Counted from the first letter of the stretch, positions 43,617 to 55,739 are shown. The stretch: DNA of 64,000 bases from Nannocystis sp. RBIL2 (GCF_026626745.1 NZ_JAPNJW010000002.1:868001-932000); one strand, 5' to 3'. Numbers and translations are program-made. Notes: generated from the letters alone by a model not told the origin.

Positions 43617-43979
43617 GTGACCGCCGCGAGGCCCGCCAACGATCGCTTCGTCTGTGACCTCGCCGTCGAGCTCGACACCGGGCGCGCGCGGATCTCCGGG
43701 CGGATTCGTGACATCACCGAAGCCGGCCTGTGTTGCGTCGTCGGCGATCCGGTCGGCGCCGGCATCAACGTCACCGCGCACCTGCGGCTCGTCTTCGAGT
43801 GGGGCATGAGCGAGCCGCTGCCGCTGCTCGGGCAGGTGCTGTGGTTGACGCCGACCGAGGGGCAATACCAGGTCGGGGTCGCGTTCTCGCAGCCGACGCC
43901 CGACGTGTGGCAGCGGTTCGATGTGCTGCTCAAGATCCTGTTCGGCCAGATCAACCTGCCGACGCCGGCCGCGAACTGA
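43617..43979 (+). CDS. PilZ-domain protein
   Basis: 120 residues from the GTG at 43617. IRDITEAGLCCVVGDPVGAG is the (D/N)xSxxG region of PilZ with Thr for Ser, and YQVGVAFSQPTPDVW is the closing strand. The RxxxR element expected near the N-terminus is not complete (only DRFVCDL), so c-di-GMP binding is uncertain. It starts 14 bases after the preceding gene and probably belongs to the same transcript. Confidence 0.8.
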   Translation: MTAARPANDRFVCDLAVELDTGRARISGRIRDITEAGLCCVVGDPVGAGINVTAHLRLVFEWGMSEPLPLLGQVLWLTPTEGQYQVGVAFSQPTPDVWQRFDVLLKILFGQINLPTPAAN

Positions 43980-44028
43980 TCGCGAATCGCCCGGCGCGCC
44001 CGCGCGCGGGGGTGCAGATCGTGACGCG

Positions 44029-44095
44029 CTGTGCATCTGGATGCACGCGCCGGGAGGGACGATGCGGCGATTCGGCGTGCATCCAGGTGCACACG
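44029..44095. promoter_or_regulatory. Spaced inverted repeat, possible operator or RNA stem
   Basis: TGTGCATCTGGATGCAC at about 44030-44046 is mirrored by GTGCATCCAGGTGCACA at about 44078-44094, with one mismatch over 17 bases and 31 bases between. Each arm is itself nearly palindromic (GTGCATC-GATGCAC), as expected for a pair of dimer binding sites upstream of the gene at 44235. The remaining 250 bases of this gap hold no gene. Confidence 0.5.
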
Positions 44096-44234
44096 GGCTG
44101 CGAGTCCGCGCCTCGGCCCGCGGGTCGTGACTGGCCTAACCGGGCGCCAATATTGACTCTTCTTCCGAGCTGGCGGCATATCGTCCGGACCCTGCCCGAG
44201 GCTTGCAGGGCGGCCAGGCCGAGAAGGACGCCGC

Positions 44235-44453
44235 ATGATCCCAGTCGCTCAAGTACCGTCGCCCGAGGGGGCATCCCGCGCCGACAATCGCCGCGCCCTC
44301 AGCATCCTGGCCCGCTCCCTGTTTCGTCAGATGCGGGAGCAAGGCTACACACCGGAACAGATCGTCGCGCTGTCGTCCGAGTTGCTCGAGCTCGTCAGCC
44401 ACGATCTTCGTCAGGTCCGCGAGGCGACGGATGCCCGCTGGGCCGCCGAGTGA
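44235..44453 (+). CDS. Small hypothetical protein
   Basis: 72 residues, helical and charged: ADNRRALSILARSLFRQMRE, GYTPEQIVALSSELLELVSHDLRQVREA. No known family is recognised. GYTPEQIVALSSELLEL resembles a small regulatory or adaptor helix bundle. Codon use is like that of neighbouring genes. It lies 121 bases before pgk, in the same direction. Confidence 0.62.
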   Translation: MIPVAQVPSPEGASRADNRRALSILARSLFRQMREQGYTPEQIVALSSELLELVSHDLRQVREATDARWAAE

Positions 44454-44574
44454 GCGGGCCCGACGCATTTCTGTTCGGCTGTCGGGGCCGTCGTCCGCCT
44501 GGCCCCTGACTGCGCCCTGAGAACTCACGCGTGTCGGCGTGGACTTGCCTGCGGAGGGTCGGTATGGGTCCGCC

Positions 44575-45807
44575 ATGGCGACTAACGCAGACGCCCCGCT
44601 CGCTATCAACACGCTGGACCGGCTCGACGTCGGCAATCGTCGCGTGTTCGTGCGGGTCGACTTCAACGTCCCTTTGAAGGACGGCCAGGTCCGCGACGAC
44701 ACGCGGATCCAGGCCACGCTGCCCACCCTCCGCAAGCTGCAGGAGCGCGGCGCCCGGCTGATCCTCGGCTCGCACCTCGGCCGGCCGGACGGCGCACCTG
44801 ACCCGAAGTTCTCGATGGAGCCCGTCGGCGCCCGTCTCGCCGAACTGCTCGGGTGCGAGGTCCGGCTGCCCGACGAGGTCGTCGGCGACGGCGTCACCAA
44901 GCTGGTGCACGACACGCGGGCCGGGCAGATCGTGCTGCTCGAGAACCTGCGCTGGCACCCCGGCGAGACCCGCAACGACCCCGCCTTCGCCCAGGCGCTG
45001 GCCTCGCTGTGCGACGCCTACGTCAACGACGCCTTCGGCGCCTCGCACCGGGCGCACGCCTCGATCGTGGGTGTGCCAGGGCTGGTCGCCGACAAGGCCG
45101 CGGGGCTCCTGCTGCAGGCCGAGGTCGAGGCGCTCGGCCGCGTCATCCACAACTCCGAGCACCCGTTCGTGACGATCGTCGGCGGCGCCAAGGTCAGCGA
45201 CAAGCTGCCGGTGCTGCTGGCGATCCTCGAGCGGCTGCGGCCCGGCGACAGCATCCTGATCGGCGGGGCGATGGCCAACACGTTCCTCGCCGCCACCGGC
45301 GTGGAGGTCGGCTCCTCGCTGTTCGAGCCCGATCGGTTCGCCGACTGCAAGAGCCTGCTGACCCGCGCCGGCGCTCGCGACGTGCGCGTGCTGCTGCCGA
45401 CCGACCTGCGCGTCGGCGTCGGCACCAAGGCGACCTCGGCCAGGGTGATCCAGGTCGAGAGCGGCACCCTCGGCGACGACGAGATGGCCCTCGACATCGG
45501 CCCCGCCAGCGCCGCGCGGTTCCGCGCCGCCATCCTCGGCGCCAAGCTGGTGTTCTGGAACGGGCCGATGGGGCTGTTCGAGAACTCGGTGTTCGCCGAG
45601 GGCACCCTCGCGGTCGCCAAGGCGGTTGCCGATTGCGGCGGCTACACCGTGGTCGGCGGCGGCGACAGCGTCGCGGCCCTGCAGGACAGCGGCGTGGCCG
45701 ACAAGATCGACCACGTCTCGACCGGCGGCGGCGCTTCGCTGGAGATGATCGAGTCCGGCGGCAGCCTGCCGGGCATCGATGTCCTGCTCACGAACCGGAG
45801 CGCGTGA
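44575..45807 (+). CDS. pgk: Phosphoglycerate kinase
   Basis: 410 residues from the ATG at 44575. RVFVRVDFNVPLKDGQVRDD is the N-terminal substrate-binding signature, GSHLGRP the Arg-rich loop and YVNDAFGASHRAHAS the family motif. FVTIVGGAKVSDKL and the end VSTGGGASLEMIE follow. It transfers phosphate from 1,3-bisphosphoglycerate to ADP. It is followed 1 base later by tpiA, the usual glycolytic pair. gap is not in the window. Confidence 0.97.
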   Translation: MATNADAPLAINTLDRLDVGNRRVFVRVDFNVPLKDGQVRDDTRIQATLPTLRKLQERGARLILGSHLGRPDGAPDPKFSMEPVGARLAELLGCEVRLPDEVVGDGVTKLVHDTRAGQIVLLENLRWHPGETRNDPAFAQALASLCDAYVNDAFGASHRAHASIVGVPGLVADKAAGLLLQAEVEALGRVIHNSEHPFVTIVGGAKVSDKLPVLLAILERLRPGDSILIGGAMANTFLAATGVEVGSSLFEPDRFADCKSLLTRAGARDVRVLLPTDLRVGVGTKATSARVIQVESGTLGDDEMALDIGPASAARFRAAILGAKLVFWNGPMGLFENSVFAEGTLAVAKAVADCGGYTVVGGGDSVAALQDSGVADKIDHVSTGGGASLEMIESGGSLPGIDVLLTNRSA

Positions 45808-45808
45808 C

Positions 45809-46594
45809 GTGGCACGAGTTCGCTGGACGATCGGCAACTGGAAGCAGAACCTGTTCCGCGGCACGGCGGAGCTGTTGGCGACGGAGATCGTCGACGGCCT
45901 CCCGCCCGAGCTGCTCGAGGGACCGGTGCGGACCAAGATCGGCGTCTCGCCGACGCTGGTCGCCCTGGAGGCCCTCGCCCCGTGGAGCCGCCCGGCCGGG
46001 CCGCTCTATCTGTTCGGCCAGAACTGCGCCGCCCAGGAAGAGGGAGCCTTCACCGGCGAGGTCGGCCCGGGTCAACTCGCCGACGTCGGCGCCCACGGCG
46101 CTATCCTCGGCCACTCCGAGCGCCGGGCCCACTTCCACGAGGACGACGCGCTCATCGCTCGCAAGGTCCAGTGCGCCCTCCAGGCCGGGCTGCGCGTCGT
46201 GCTGTGCGTCGGCGAGGGGCTCGAGATCCGCGAGAGCGGCGAGCACGAAAACTACGTTATTTCGCAGCTTTCGGCCTCACTCGCTGGAGTCGATCCTGAG
46301 CTCTTTCAGGACCGCCTGATCATCGCTTACGAGCCGGTCTGGGCGATCGGCACCAGCAAGACGGCCAGCGCGCGCGATGCCGGAGCGATGCACCGACGCA
46401 TCCGTACCTGGCTCACCGAACAGCATGGCGCGACTGGCGCCGACAGATCGATCCTGTACGGTGGTAGTGTGAAGCCCGGAAACGCGGCCGGACTCATGGC
46501 CGCGGGCGATGTCGACGGCTTCCTCGTCGGCGGGGCCTCGCTCGAGGCCGAAGCCTTCCTGCAGATCATCCGGCTCGTCGCCGAGGCCAGCTAA
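45809..46594 (+). CDS. tpiA: Triosephosphate isomerase
   Basis: 261 residues from the GTG at 45809. WTIGNWKQN contains the N-terminal Lys (Asn-x-Lys), GHSERRAHFHEDD the electrophilic His at about 98, and IIAYEPVWAIGTSKTAS the catalytic Glu plus flexible loop 6. SILYGGSVKPGNAAGLM is the phosphate-binding loop. NWKQN replaces the more common NWKMN, a frequent natural variant. Confidence 0.97.
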   Translation: MARVRWTIGNWKQNLFRGTAELLATEIVDGLPPELLEGPVRTKIGVSPTLVALEALAPWSRPAGPLYLFGQNCAAQEEGAFTGEVGPGQLADVGAHGAILGHSERRAHFHEDDALIARKVQCALQAGLRVVLCVGEGLEIRESGEHENYVISQLSASLAGVDPELFQDRLIIAYEPVWAIGTSKTASARDAGAMHRRIRTWLTEQHGATGADRSILYGGSVKPGNAAGLMAAGDVDGFLVGGASLEAEAFLQIIRLVAEAS

Positions 46595-46609
46595 GCCGAG
46601 CAGCTCCCC

Positions 46610-47368
46610 ATGTTCGACATCATCGTCACCATCGTCTCGGTCCTCTACATCCTGGTGTGCCTGTTCATGGTGCTGGTCATCCTGCTGCAAGCGGGGCGCG
46701 GCGGCATGGGCACGGCGCTCGGTGGCGGGGCCAGCCAGAGCGTCTTCGGCGGCGGCGGCAGCTCCGACGTTCTGGCAAAGGTTACGCAGATTTGCGCGAT
46801 GAGCTTCATGGTCTTCGCGATGTTCCTCGCGTACGCCGGCAGCCACTCCGGGTCGGACCGTCTGCAGGAGCGCAGCGAGGAGACGGCTCCCGCAGAGGAG
46901 GACGCCTCCGGCGAGATCAACTGGGAGGCGATCGGGCCCAACCCGGTCAACCTCGAAGCGTTCTCGGCGCCCGCCGGCGAGTCCGCGCCCTCCGAGGCGT
47001 CGACCCCCACCGCGGCTGAAGAGCCCGCTGTGCCGCCCGTGGACGCTCCTGCGGCCGACGGCGAAGCCCCGGCCGAGCCGACTCCGGCGGCCGACTCCGG
47101 CGCGCCGGCTGCCGAGGCGGCGCCCGCCGACTCCGGCACCCCGGCTGCGGGTGCCGCGGCTGCTCCCGCTGGCGCCGATGCTCCGGCAGCGCCCGCCTCC
47201 GACGCCCCGGCCGCCCCTGCCGCCTCCGACGCTCCGGCCGCAGCCCCCGTGAAGGCGGCGCCCAAGAAGGCTGCGCCCAAGAAGGCCGCCAGCAAGGCTC
47301 CTGCCGCCGAGGCCGAGTCCCCCGCGGAGGCGCCTGCTCCCGCGCCCGAGCCCGCAGAGGCCCCCTGA
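46610..47368 (+). CDS. secG: Preprotein translocase subunit SecG with a long Ala/Pro-rich tail
   Basis: 252 residues. Residues 1-80 are SecG: the first span IIVTIVSVLYILVCLFMVLV, the conserved LLQAGRGGMGTALGGG and GSSDVLAKVT, and the second span ICAMSFMVFAMFLAYAG. After about residue 85 comes a 165-residue tail of Glu, Ala and Pro that ends in Lys/Ala repeats (APKKAAPKKAASKA). SecG is normally 75-110 residues long, so the tail is an addition. It lies 15 bases after tpiA, the common pgk-tpiA-secG order. Confidence 0.92.
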   Translation: MFDIIVTIVSVLYILVCLFMVLVILLQAGRGGMGTALGGGASQSVFGGGGSSDVLAKVTQICAMSFMVFAMFLAYAGSHSGSDRLQERSEETAPAEEDASGEINWEAIGPNPVNLEAFSAPAGESAPSEASTPTAAEEPAVPPVDAPAADGEAPAEPTPAADSGAPAAEAAPADSGTPAAGAAAAPAGADAPAAPASDAPAAPAASDAPAAAPVKAAPKKAAPKKAASKAPAAEAESPAEAPAPAPEPAEAP

Positions 47369-47371
47369 GCG

Positions 47372-48214
47372 ATGCTGGAGCGCTTCGCCAAGGTCGAGGG
47401 GCTCGGCAACGACTTCCTGCTGCTCGACCGGCGCGACGCCTCTCCGGCGGTACTGGACGCGCTGGTCGCCCGCCTCCACGCCGCGGCCCCTGCCCTCTGC
47501 GACCGGCGCCTCGGCGTCGGCGGTGACGGGATTCTGGTCGTCGGGCCGCCGCGCACCGCCGAGGCCGCCGCGACCATGATCGTCGTCAACCACGATGGTT
47601 CGCGCCCGGAGATGTGCGGCAACGGCCTCCGCTGCGTCGCCCTGGCCGTCACCGGTTCGGTCCGCCAGGTGGTCATCGACACCGACGCCGGCCCGAAACC
47701 GTGCGCCGTGCGCGAATTCCACCCGAGGACATGTCCTTCCGGACAGGTGGCGATCGACATGGGCCCGCCCGATCTGCTCGGCCCCCGACGCGTCGGCGGG
47801 CGCTCGTTCGCGGCGGTGTCGATGGGCAACCCGCACGCGATCGCGTTCGTCCGCGACGAGGACCCCGAGGCGCTGGCGCGGGGCGACGGTCCGGCGGTCG
47901 AGCGCGACCCGCAGTTCCCCGGCCGCACCAACGTCGAGTTCGCCCGCGTCGAGGCCGACGGCAGCATCACTCTGTGGGTGTGGGAGCGCGGCTGCGGGAT
48001 CACCTCGGCCTGCGGGACCGGGGCGTGTGCCACCCTGGCCGCAGCGATCGCCGAGGGCCTCGCGCCCTACGCCCGCGACGTGGTCGTGCACCTGCCGGGT
48101 GGGCCTCTGGTGCTGCGACAGGACCGCGCCGGCGGCTCGATCACCATGACCGGGCCGGCGCGAGTCGCTTTCGTCGGCGAGGTCGAGGTCCCCGCGACGT
48201 CGCCCGCCGCGTGA
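47372..48214 (+). CDS. dapF: Diaminopimelate epimerase
   Basis: 280 residues. KVEGLGNDFLLLD is the N-terminal motif, DGSRPEMCGNGLRCVAL holds the first catalytic Cys (about residue 85), and GCGITSACGTGACAT the second. The enzyme interconverts LL- and meso-diaminopimelate for peptidoglycan and lysine. At 47729-47748 a hairpin-family copy encodes CPSGQV within PRTCPSGQVAIDMGPP, between the two catalytic halves. The frame is unbroken. It follows secG by 3 bases. Confidence 0.95.
   Translation: MLERFAKVEGLGNDFLLLDRRDASPAVLDALVARLHAAAPALCDRRLGVGGDGILVVGPPRTAEAAATMIVVNHDGSRPEMCGNGLRCVALAVTGSVRQVVIDTDAGPKPCAVREFHPRTCPSGQVAIDMGPPDLLGPRRVGGRSFAAVSMGNPHAIAFVRDEDPEALARGDGPAVERDPQFPGRTNVEFARVEADGSITLWVWERGCGITSACGTGACATLAAAIAEGLAPYARDVVVHLPGGPLVLRQDRAGGSITMTGPARVAFVGEVEVPATSPAA
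47729..47748. repeat. Hairpin-family copy inside dapF
   Basis: ACATGTCC-TTCC-GGACAGGT, eight pairs with one mismatch, read in the frame that gives TCPSGQV. Confidence 0.75.
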
Positions 48215-48223
48215 CCCCGCCGC

Positions 48224-49915
48224 TCACAGCGGCATCAGCGGGTCACACGTGAACTCGACCTTGAGGGTCGCGTCCTTGTCGTCCTGCGCCAGGTCGCAGG
48301 CGTCGGGGCAGAGGATGACCTTGCCGCTCTCGACGTAGAACGACATCGAGTCGCACTGGTCGACGCTCGGGACCTTGCCGAGGAGCAGCGGGTTCATCTG
48401 GCCGCTCGGCGTGAACTCGACGACGATCGAGTTTTCATCGAGCGTCTTGCCTTCGGGCGGCGGCGGGATCTCGAAGTCGCAGGCGATCTTGGCGTCCGCG
48501 ACCACGCCGTTGGCGATCGCCTGGAACACGACGTCGTACTTGCTCGTGTCGCACAGCGGGAAGCGCAGCGCGCCGGTGATGTTGCTCAGCGTCTGGTAGC
48601 CGGTCCCGTTGTCCGCGGCCGTCGGGCACTTGCCGGTGACGATCGGATCCACGTCCGAGTACGGCTTGTCGGCCGGCATGTTGTAGGCCATGCCGACGAT
48701 GCTGTACCACTTGTAGTTGCGGTCCTCCTTCGAGTCGCCGAAGTGCTGCGGGGCCACGGCGATGAGCCGCTCGTCGAACTTGGTGGCCGCGGTCAGGCCG
48801 CTGTTGACGTTGTTGTTGTCGTCGTAGCTGATGTTGTTGTACGAGCACTCGACGCCGTCGTCGGTGAGCTCGAGGAAGATCTTGAACGCGTCGGGGCGCA
48901 GCCACTTCTGCCAGCCCTCGGGGGCGAAGCCGTACTCGTCGTCGGTGTTGCCGTTCAGCGTCTGCAACAGCCGGCACCACGAGTTGTGGCTGCCGATCTC
49001 GACGCTGTAGTGGAAGAACCGGTCGCCGTTGACCGGCTTGTTGGGCGGGTTGGTACAGCCGCCCTGCGCGATGCCGCCGAGTGGCGCCTCGATGCACACG
49101 CTCTCGGCGGAGTCGTTGCCGAAGCGGGACACCATGATCACGCGGTAGTCGAGGCCGCTGCTCTCGATGATCTGGGCGAAGTTGACGTTGATGTTGTCCT
49201 GGACGCCGACGATCTCGTTGCCCATGCTGCCCGAGTTGTCGATCGTGATGATGATGTCGACCGGCTTCGGGATCAGCTCCGCCTCGGCCTCCTGGGTGCC
49301 GCACGAGGTCGGCAGGATGTCGCAGGTGACCGAGCAGCCGTTGTCGGGGCCGTTGTCCGGCCCGAGGTCGCAGGTCTCGCCCGGATCGACCTTGCCGTCG
49401 CCGCAGGTGTTGAGCACGCACTCCTCGCTGCAGGCGGCGTCGGGGCCGTTGTCCGGGCCGTTGTCGCACTGCTCGCCGACGTTGAGCTGACCGTCGCCGC
49501 ACACGCCTGGCTCGAGGCCGGTGGTGGTCGTGGTCCCGTCGGTGAGGCCGTTGGTGGTCGTGCTCTGGCTCGTGCCCTCGGATGTCCCTTCGGATAGGCC
49601 GTCGGTGGTGCTCGTGGTGCCGCTCATCGGCTCGACGGTGGTCGAGCTCGTCGGCCCCACTGTGGTCGACGTCGGCCCGCCGGTGGTCGGCGCCGTCGTT
49701 CCGGTCGCAGTCGCCGAACCCGAGCCCTCCGAGCCGCCCGTCTCGGACTCGTCGGCGGTGCCGGCGGTGCCGGCCGTGGCCTCGCTAGCGACGCTCGTGA
49801 CCCCGGTCCCCGAATTGCCCATCGTGCCCGCAGTCGACCCGCCCGCGCCGTCGTCGGAGCACGCGAACAGAACCAACGACGCACAGCCACTCGCCAACCA
49901 ATGCTCGACTCTCAT
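48224..49915 (-). CDS. VWA-domain lipoprotein with Myxococcus-type Cys-rich repeats
   Basis: 563 residues from the ATG at 49915 (MRVEHWLASGCASLVLFACSD; the upstream ATG at 49939 is less likely). A lipobox Cys is followed by about 110 residues of Thr/Ser linker. Two Cys-rich repeats of the form CGDGxxxxGExCDxGPDNGPDxxC occupy about 140-205. A VWA domain begins with DIIITIDNSGSMGNE, which contains the MIDAS DxSxS. Its globular part runs to the C-terminus with many Cys (CEYNNISYDDNN-like Asn/Asp stretch, CPTAADNGTG). Such proteins are probably displayed on the cell surface for adhesion. It is convergent with dapF, with 9 bases between the stops. Confidence 0.85.
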   Translation of the reverse strand: MRVEHWLASGCASLVLFACSDDGAGGSTAGTMGNSGTGVTSVASEATAGTAGTADESETGGSEGSGSATATGTTAPTTGGPTSTTVGPTSSTTVEPMSGTTSTTDGLSEGTSEGTSQSTTTNGLTDGTTTTTGLEPGVCGDGQLNVGEQCDNGPDNGPDAACSEECVLNTCGDGKVDPGETCDLGPDNGPDNGCSVTCDILPTSCGTQEAEAELIPKPVDIIITIDNSGSMGNEIVGVQDNINVNFAQIIESSGLDYRVIMVSRFGNDSAESVCIEAPLGGIAQGGCTNPPNKPVNGDRFFHYSVEIGSHNSWCRLLQTLNGNTDDEYGFAPEGWQKWLRPDAFKIFLELTDDGVECSYNNISYDDNNNVNSGLTAATKFDERLIAVAPQHFGDSKEDRNYKWYSIVGMAYNMPADKPYSDVDPIVTGKCPTAADNGTGYQTLSNITGALRFPLCDTSKYDVVFQAIANGVVADAKIACDFEIPPPPEGKTLDENSIVVEFTPSGQMNPLLLGKVPSVDQCDSMSFYVESGKVILCPDACDLAQDDKDATLKVEFTCDPLMPL

Positions 49916-50112
49916 ATGTCTACGAACCCCCTCACCCACTCGTCGGCCAGGATATCACGGGCGACGAAATCTGGGGGCGCACACACCCACTACGCGTAAA
50001 ACGGCAGGAGGAGGCCCTACATCTCGGCTTCAGGCGCTCACCGGCGCGCGCGTCGGTGTCAGTTGCGCCGCGAACGGTGGTTCGTGCCACCGCGAGCCGA
50101 TGAACGCTGCTC

Positions 50113-51246
50113 CTACAGATCGAGCGCGCCCTGCCAGCCGGGCGGGAGCTCGAGGCCGAGGTGACGCGCAGCCTTCATGGTCGCGACGCGCCCCCGCGAC
50201 GTGCGGAGCAGGAAGCCGCGCTGCAGCAGGAACGGCTCGACGACGCTCTCGAGGGTGTCTCGTGGCTCGCCGAGGCTGGCCCCGAGGGCGTCGACGCCGA
50301 CCGGACCGCCGCGGAAGTTCTCGACGATCATCGTCAGCAGGCGGCGGTCGAGCATGTCGAGGCCCTCGCTGTCGATCCCGAGCTCGAGCAGCGCCGCGGT
50401 CGCGTCGGCGAGCTCGATCGAGCGCGCGCCACGGACCTGGGCGAAGTCGCGGACGCGGCGGATCAGGCGGTTGGCGATCCGCGGGGTCCCGCGCGAGCGC
50501 CGGCCGATCTCGAGCGCCGCGGCGCCGCTGACCGGGACGCCGAGGATCGACGCGGTGCGGCAGACGATCGCGGCCAGCTCGTCGTCGCCGTAGAACTCGA
50601 TGGCCTCGATGATCTGGAAGCGGTCGCGCAGCGGCCCGCTGAGCAAGGCGGTACGCGTGGTGGCGCCGATGAGGGTGAACGGCGCCAGCTCGAAGCCGAT
50701 CGTGCGCGCGCGCGTGCCCTCGCCGACCGGCAGGTCGATGCGGCCGTCCTCCATGGCCGAGTAGAGGCTCTCCTCGACCGTCGGCGCGAGCCGGTGGATC
50801 TCGTCGATGAAGAGGACGTCGCGCGACCCCAGTGCGGTGAGGTGCCCGGCGAGCACGCCCTTGTGCTCGATGGCTGGCCCCGAGGTCAGGTGCAGGCGCA
50901 CCCCGAGCTCGTGGGCGAGGATGTGCGCCATCGTCGTTTTGCCGAGGCCGGGCGGCCCGTGGAGCAGCGTGTGGTCGAGCGGCTCGTCGCGGCCGCGGGC
51001 GGCGCGGACGAACACCTCGAGCTTGCGCTTGAGCGCGGCCTGGCCGACGTACTCGGCCAGGGACTGCGGGCGCAGCGAGGGCCCCTCCCCCGCCTCGCCA
51101 CCCGCGCTCGTCGGCGTCACCGCGGCACGGCCTGGCTCTTGCGACATGTCCGATGCGCCAGCCTCGGCCGCCCGCTCGCCGGGCCGCTTGCGACCCTTGG
51201 GCGGACGCGGGGGCGGCGGCGGGCCGTCATCGTGAGGGACGCGCAT
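50113..51246 (-). CDS. ruvB: Holliday junction branch migration helicase RuvB
   Basis: 377 residues from the ATG at 51246. After a Pro/Gly-rich N-terminal extension of about 55 residues, the protein matches RuvB: RPQSLAEYVGQAALKRKLEV, Walker A GPPGLGKTT, Walker B LFIDEIHRL, ATTRTALLSGPLRDRF (sensor 1 and Arg finger region), RGTPRIANRLIRRVRDFAQV (sensor 2), and the winged-helix end QRGFLLRTSRGRVAT. RuvB drives branch migration with RuvA and RuvC, neither of which is here. The extension carries a GGACATGTC copy (51139-51152). Confidence 0.95.
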   Translation of the reverse strand: MRVPHDDGPPPPPRPPKGRKRPGERAAEAGASDMSQEPGRAAVTPTSAGGEAGEGPSLRPQSLAEYVGQAALKRKLEVFVRAARGRDEPLDHTLLHGPPGLGKTTMAHILAHELGVRLHLTSGPAIEHKGVLAGHLTALGSRDVLFIDEIHRLAPTVEESLYSAMEDGRIDLPVGEGTRARTIGFELAPFTLIGATTRTALLSGPLRDRFQIIEAIEFYGDDELAAIVCRTASILGVPVSGAAALEIGRRSRGTPRIANRLIRRVRDFAQVRGARSIELADATAALLELGIDSEGLDMLDRRLLTMIVENFRGGPVGVDALGASLGEPRDTLESVVEPFLLQRGFLLRTSRGRVATMKAARHLGLELPPGWQGALDL

Positions 51247-51291
51247 GGTCGGACCACGATAGCCGAGCGGCCGGCCCGCGGCCACCGGGCG

Positions 51292-52836
<1,545 letters not shown>

Positions 52837-52842
52837 GAGGCG

Positions 52843-54306
<1,464 letters not shown>

Positions 54307-54552
54307 ACCTGCTCCCTCGAAAGGTGGCGGGAGACTACCCAACGCGAACGTGCGCGCGCATGCGCGAAGGCGTGCGTTACCTGACGACTTCGCGCGCCGC
54401 TCCTGCGCACGCACGATCACGAATCAATCTCACGGCGGCGCCGCGCGCCAGTCGTGATCCGTCGGCGACCTCGGCGATCGCGCGACGACAAGGTGCGATA
54501 AGCTGCATCGACCCTGGGCGCCGTGGCCGGCGCCGTCACCTGAGCGACGGTT

Positions 54553-54807
54553 GTGCCGCCTGTACAGCCCATCGATGGCCCCTTCGCCGAGCGCGTCGTC
54601 AGCGTGCTGACCCCGCTGCTCGGCCCGCATACGGCGAAGCGCGCGCTGGCCATGATCTGCAAGCGGGCGGGCAAGGACGCCGCCGAGCTCGGGCTCGACG
54701 ATCTCGAGGTGGCCCAGACCACGCTGCGGCCGATGCTGCGGACGCTGATCGGCAACGAGGTGACGGTGCGCGTGCTCGCCGACCTCGGCGCAGAGGAGGC
54801 GTCATGA
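54553..54807 (+). CDS. Small hypothetical helical protein
   Basis: 84 residues from the GTG at 54553. It is helical (FAERVVSVLTPLLGPHTAKRALAMICKRA, LEVAQTTLRPMLRTLIG), with no membrane span. It overlaps the following membrane-protein gene by 4 bases (ATGA), so the two are likely coupled. The pairing of a short soluble protein with a multi-span protein suggests a regulator or subunit, but no family is recognised. Confidence 0.68.
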   Translation: MPPVQPIDGPFAERVVSVLTPLLGPHTAKRALAMICKRAGKDAAELGLDDLEVAQTTLRPMLRTLIGNEVTVRVLADLGAEEAS

Positions 54808-55643
54808 ACGCGCCGCGAGGCTTGGGCCTTCTCTTCTGCTTGGTCGCCGTCGGCGGGCGCTACGCCGCCGAGCTGCTGCTCGGCGCGAGCGCCGGGGACG
54901 CCTGGCAGCGCGGCCTCGAGGTCCTCGTGGTCGCGGTGTGCGCCTTCGTGGTGTTCCGCTTCAGCGCGGGCGACCCGCCGCGGCGGCCGTGGACGGTGCT
55001 GCTGCTGTCGATGGCCGTGGTCCCGCTGATCCGGTTCGCCACCTGGCAGAGCTGGTCGATCGCCGGCATCCAGCTGCAGAACATCCTCCTCATCTTCGGC
55101 AACATCTTCTTCGCCGGCTCGATCATCGGCTTCGGCCGCGTGCTCGGCAGCTCCGAGCTGCTGTCCGAACGGACAGGCGGCGCGCGGGCCCGGGCCCTCC
55201 TCGTCATCGGCTCGCTGGCCCTCGCCGGCCTGGCCTTCATCGCCTACAACGTGTTCGAGCTGGCCAGCCGCGGCATGCCCTCGACCAGCGACGCGTGGGC
55301 CGGCGCGGTCACCAGCGGGATCAGCACCCTGTCCGACGCGATCGTGTTCGCCGGCGGCCTCTACCTCGTGTGGCTGCTGCGCCCGATCGTCGGCGGCAGC
55401 ATCGCTCTGCCCTACCTCCTCATGGCGTTCGGTGGCGCCGCCTTCCTCGTCGTCGACGTCTGGCTGGTCGCCACCCACAAGACGGCGCAGACCGACCTCA
55501 CCGACACCACGGCCAAGCTGATCGGCGCGCTCGCGTACAGCTGCTTCGCCGCGGCGGCGCTGATCCAGGCGAGCCTGCTGGCTCCGAAGGCCCCGCGCGT
55601 GTCCGGCCCGGCGGCGGCCGCCCGCACCGCTCGCCGCGGCTGA
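54804..55643 (+). CDS. Hypothetical multi-span membrane protein
   Basis: 279 residues with about eight hydrophobic spans, including VVAVCAFVVFRFSA, TVLLLSMAVVPLIRFATW, ILLIFGNIFFAGSIIGFG, ALLVIGSLALAGLAFIAYNV and LLMAFGGAAFLVVDVWLVA. A perfect CTGTCC-GAAC-GGACAG hairpin at 55161-55176 lies in a cytoplasmic-looking loop (SSELLSERTGGARA), read in a different frame from most coding copies. No transporter signature is recognised. Confidence 0.75.
   Translation: MNAPRGLGLLFCLVAVGGRYAAELLLGASAGDAWQRGLEVLVVAVCAFVVFRFSAGDPPRRPWTVLLLSMAVVPLIRFATWQSWSIAGIQLQNILLIFGNIFFAGSIIGFGRVLGSSELLSERTGGARARALLVIGSLALAGLAFIAYNVFELASRGMPSTSDAWAGAVTSGISTLSDAIVFAGGLYLVWLLRPIVGGSIALPYLLMAFGGAAFLVVDVWLVATHKTAQTDLTDTTAKLIGALAYSCFAAAALIQASLLAPKAPRVSGPAAAARTARRG
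55161..55176. repeat. Hairpin-family copy inside a membrane-protein gene
   Basis: CTGTCC-GAAC-GGACAG, six to seven perfect pairs. It falls in a loop between membrane spans, where an insertion would be tolerated. Confidence 0.7.
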
Positions 55644-55675
55644 GCGGGTCCCGCCCGAGAGCGCGGGCCGGTCGA

Positions 55676-55693
55676 GCTGTCCTTTCGGGCAGC
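55676..55693 (+). repeat. Hairpin-family copy after the membrane-protein gene
   Basis: GCTGTCC-TTTC-GGGCAGC, seven pairs including one G-T, 32 bases after the stop. It could help end the transcript. Confidence 0.55.
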
Positions 55694-55739
55694 CTCACCT
55701 GGCCCGAAGCGCAGATGACTTGACAAGCCTAAGTGGACA

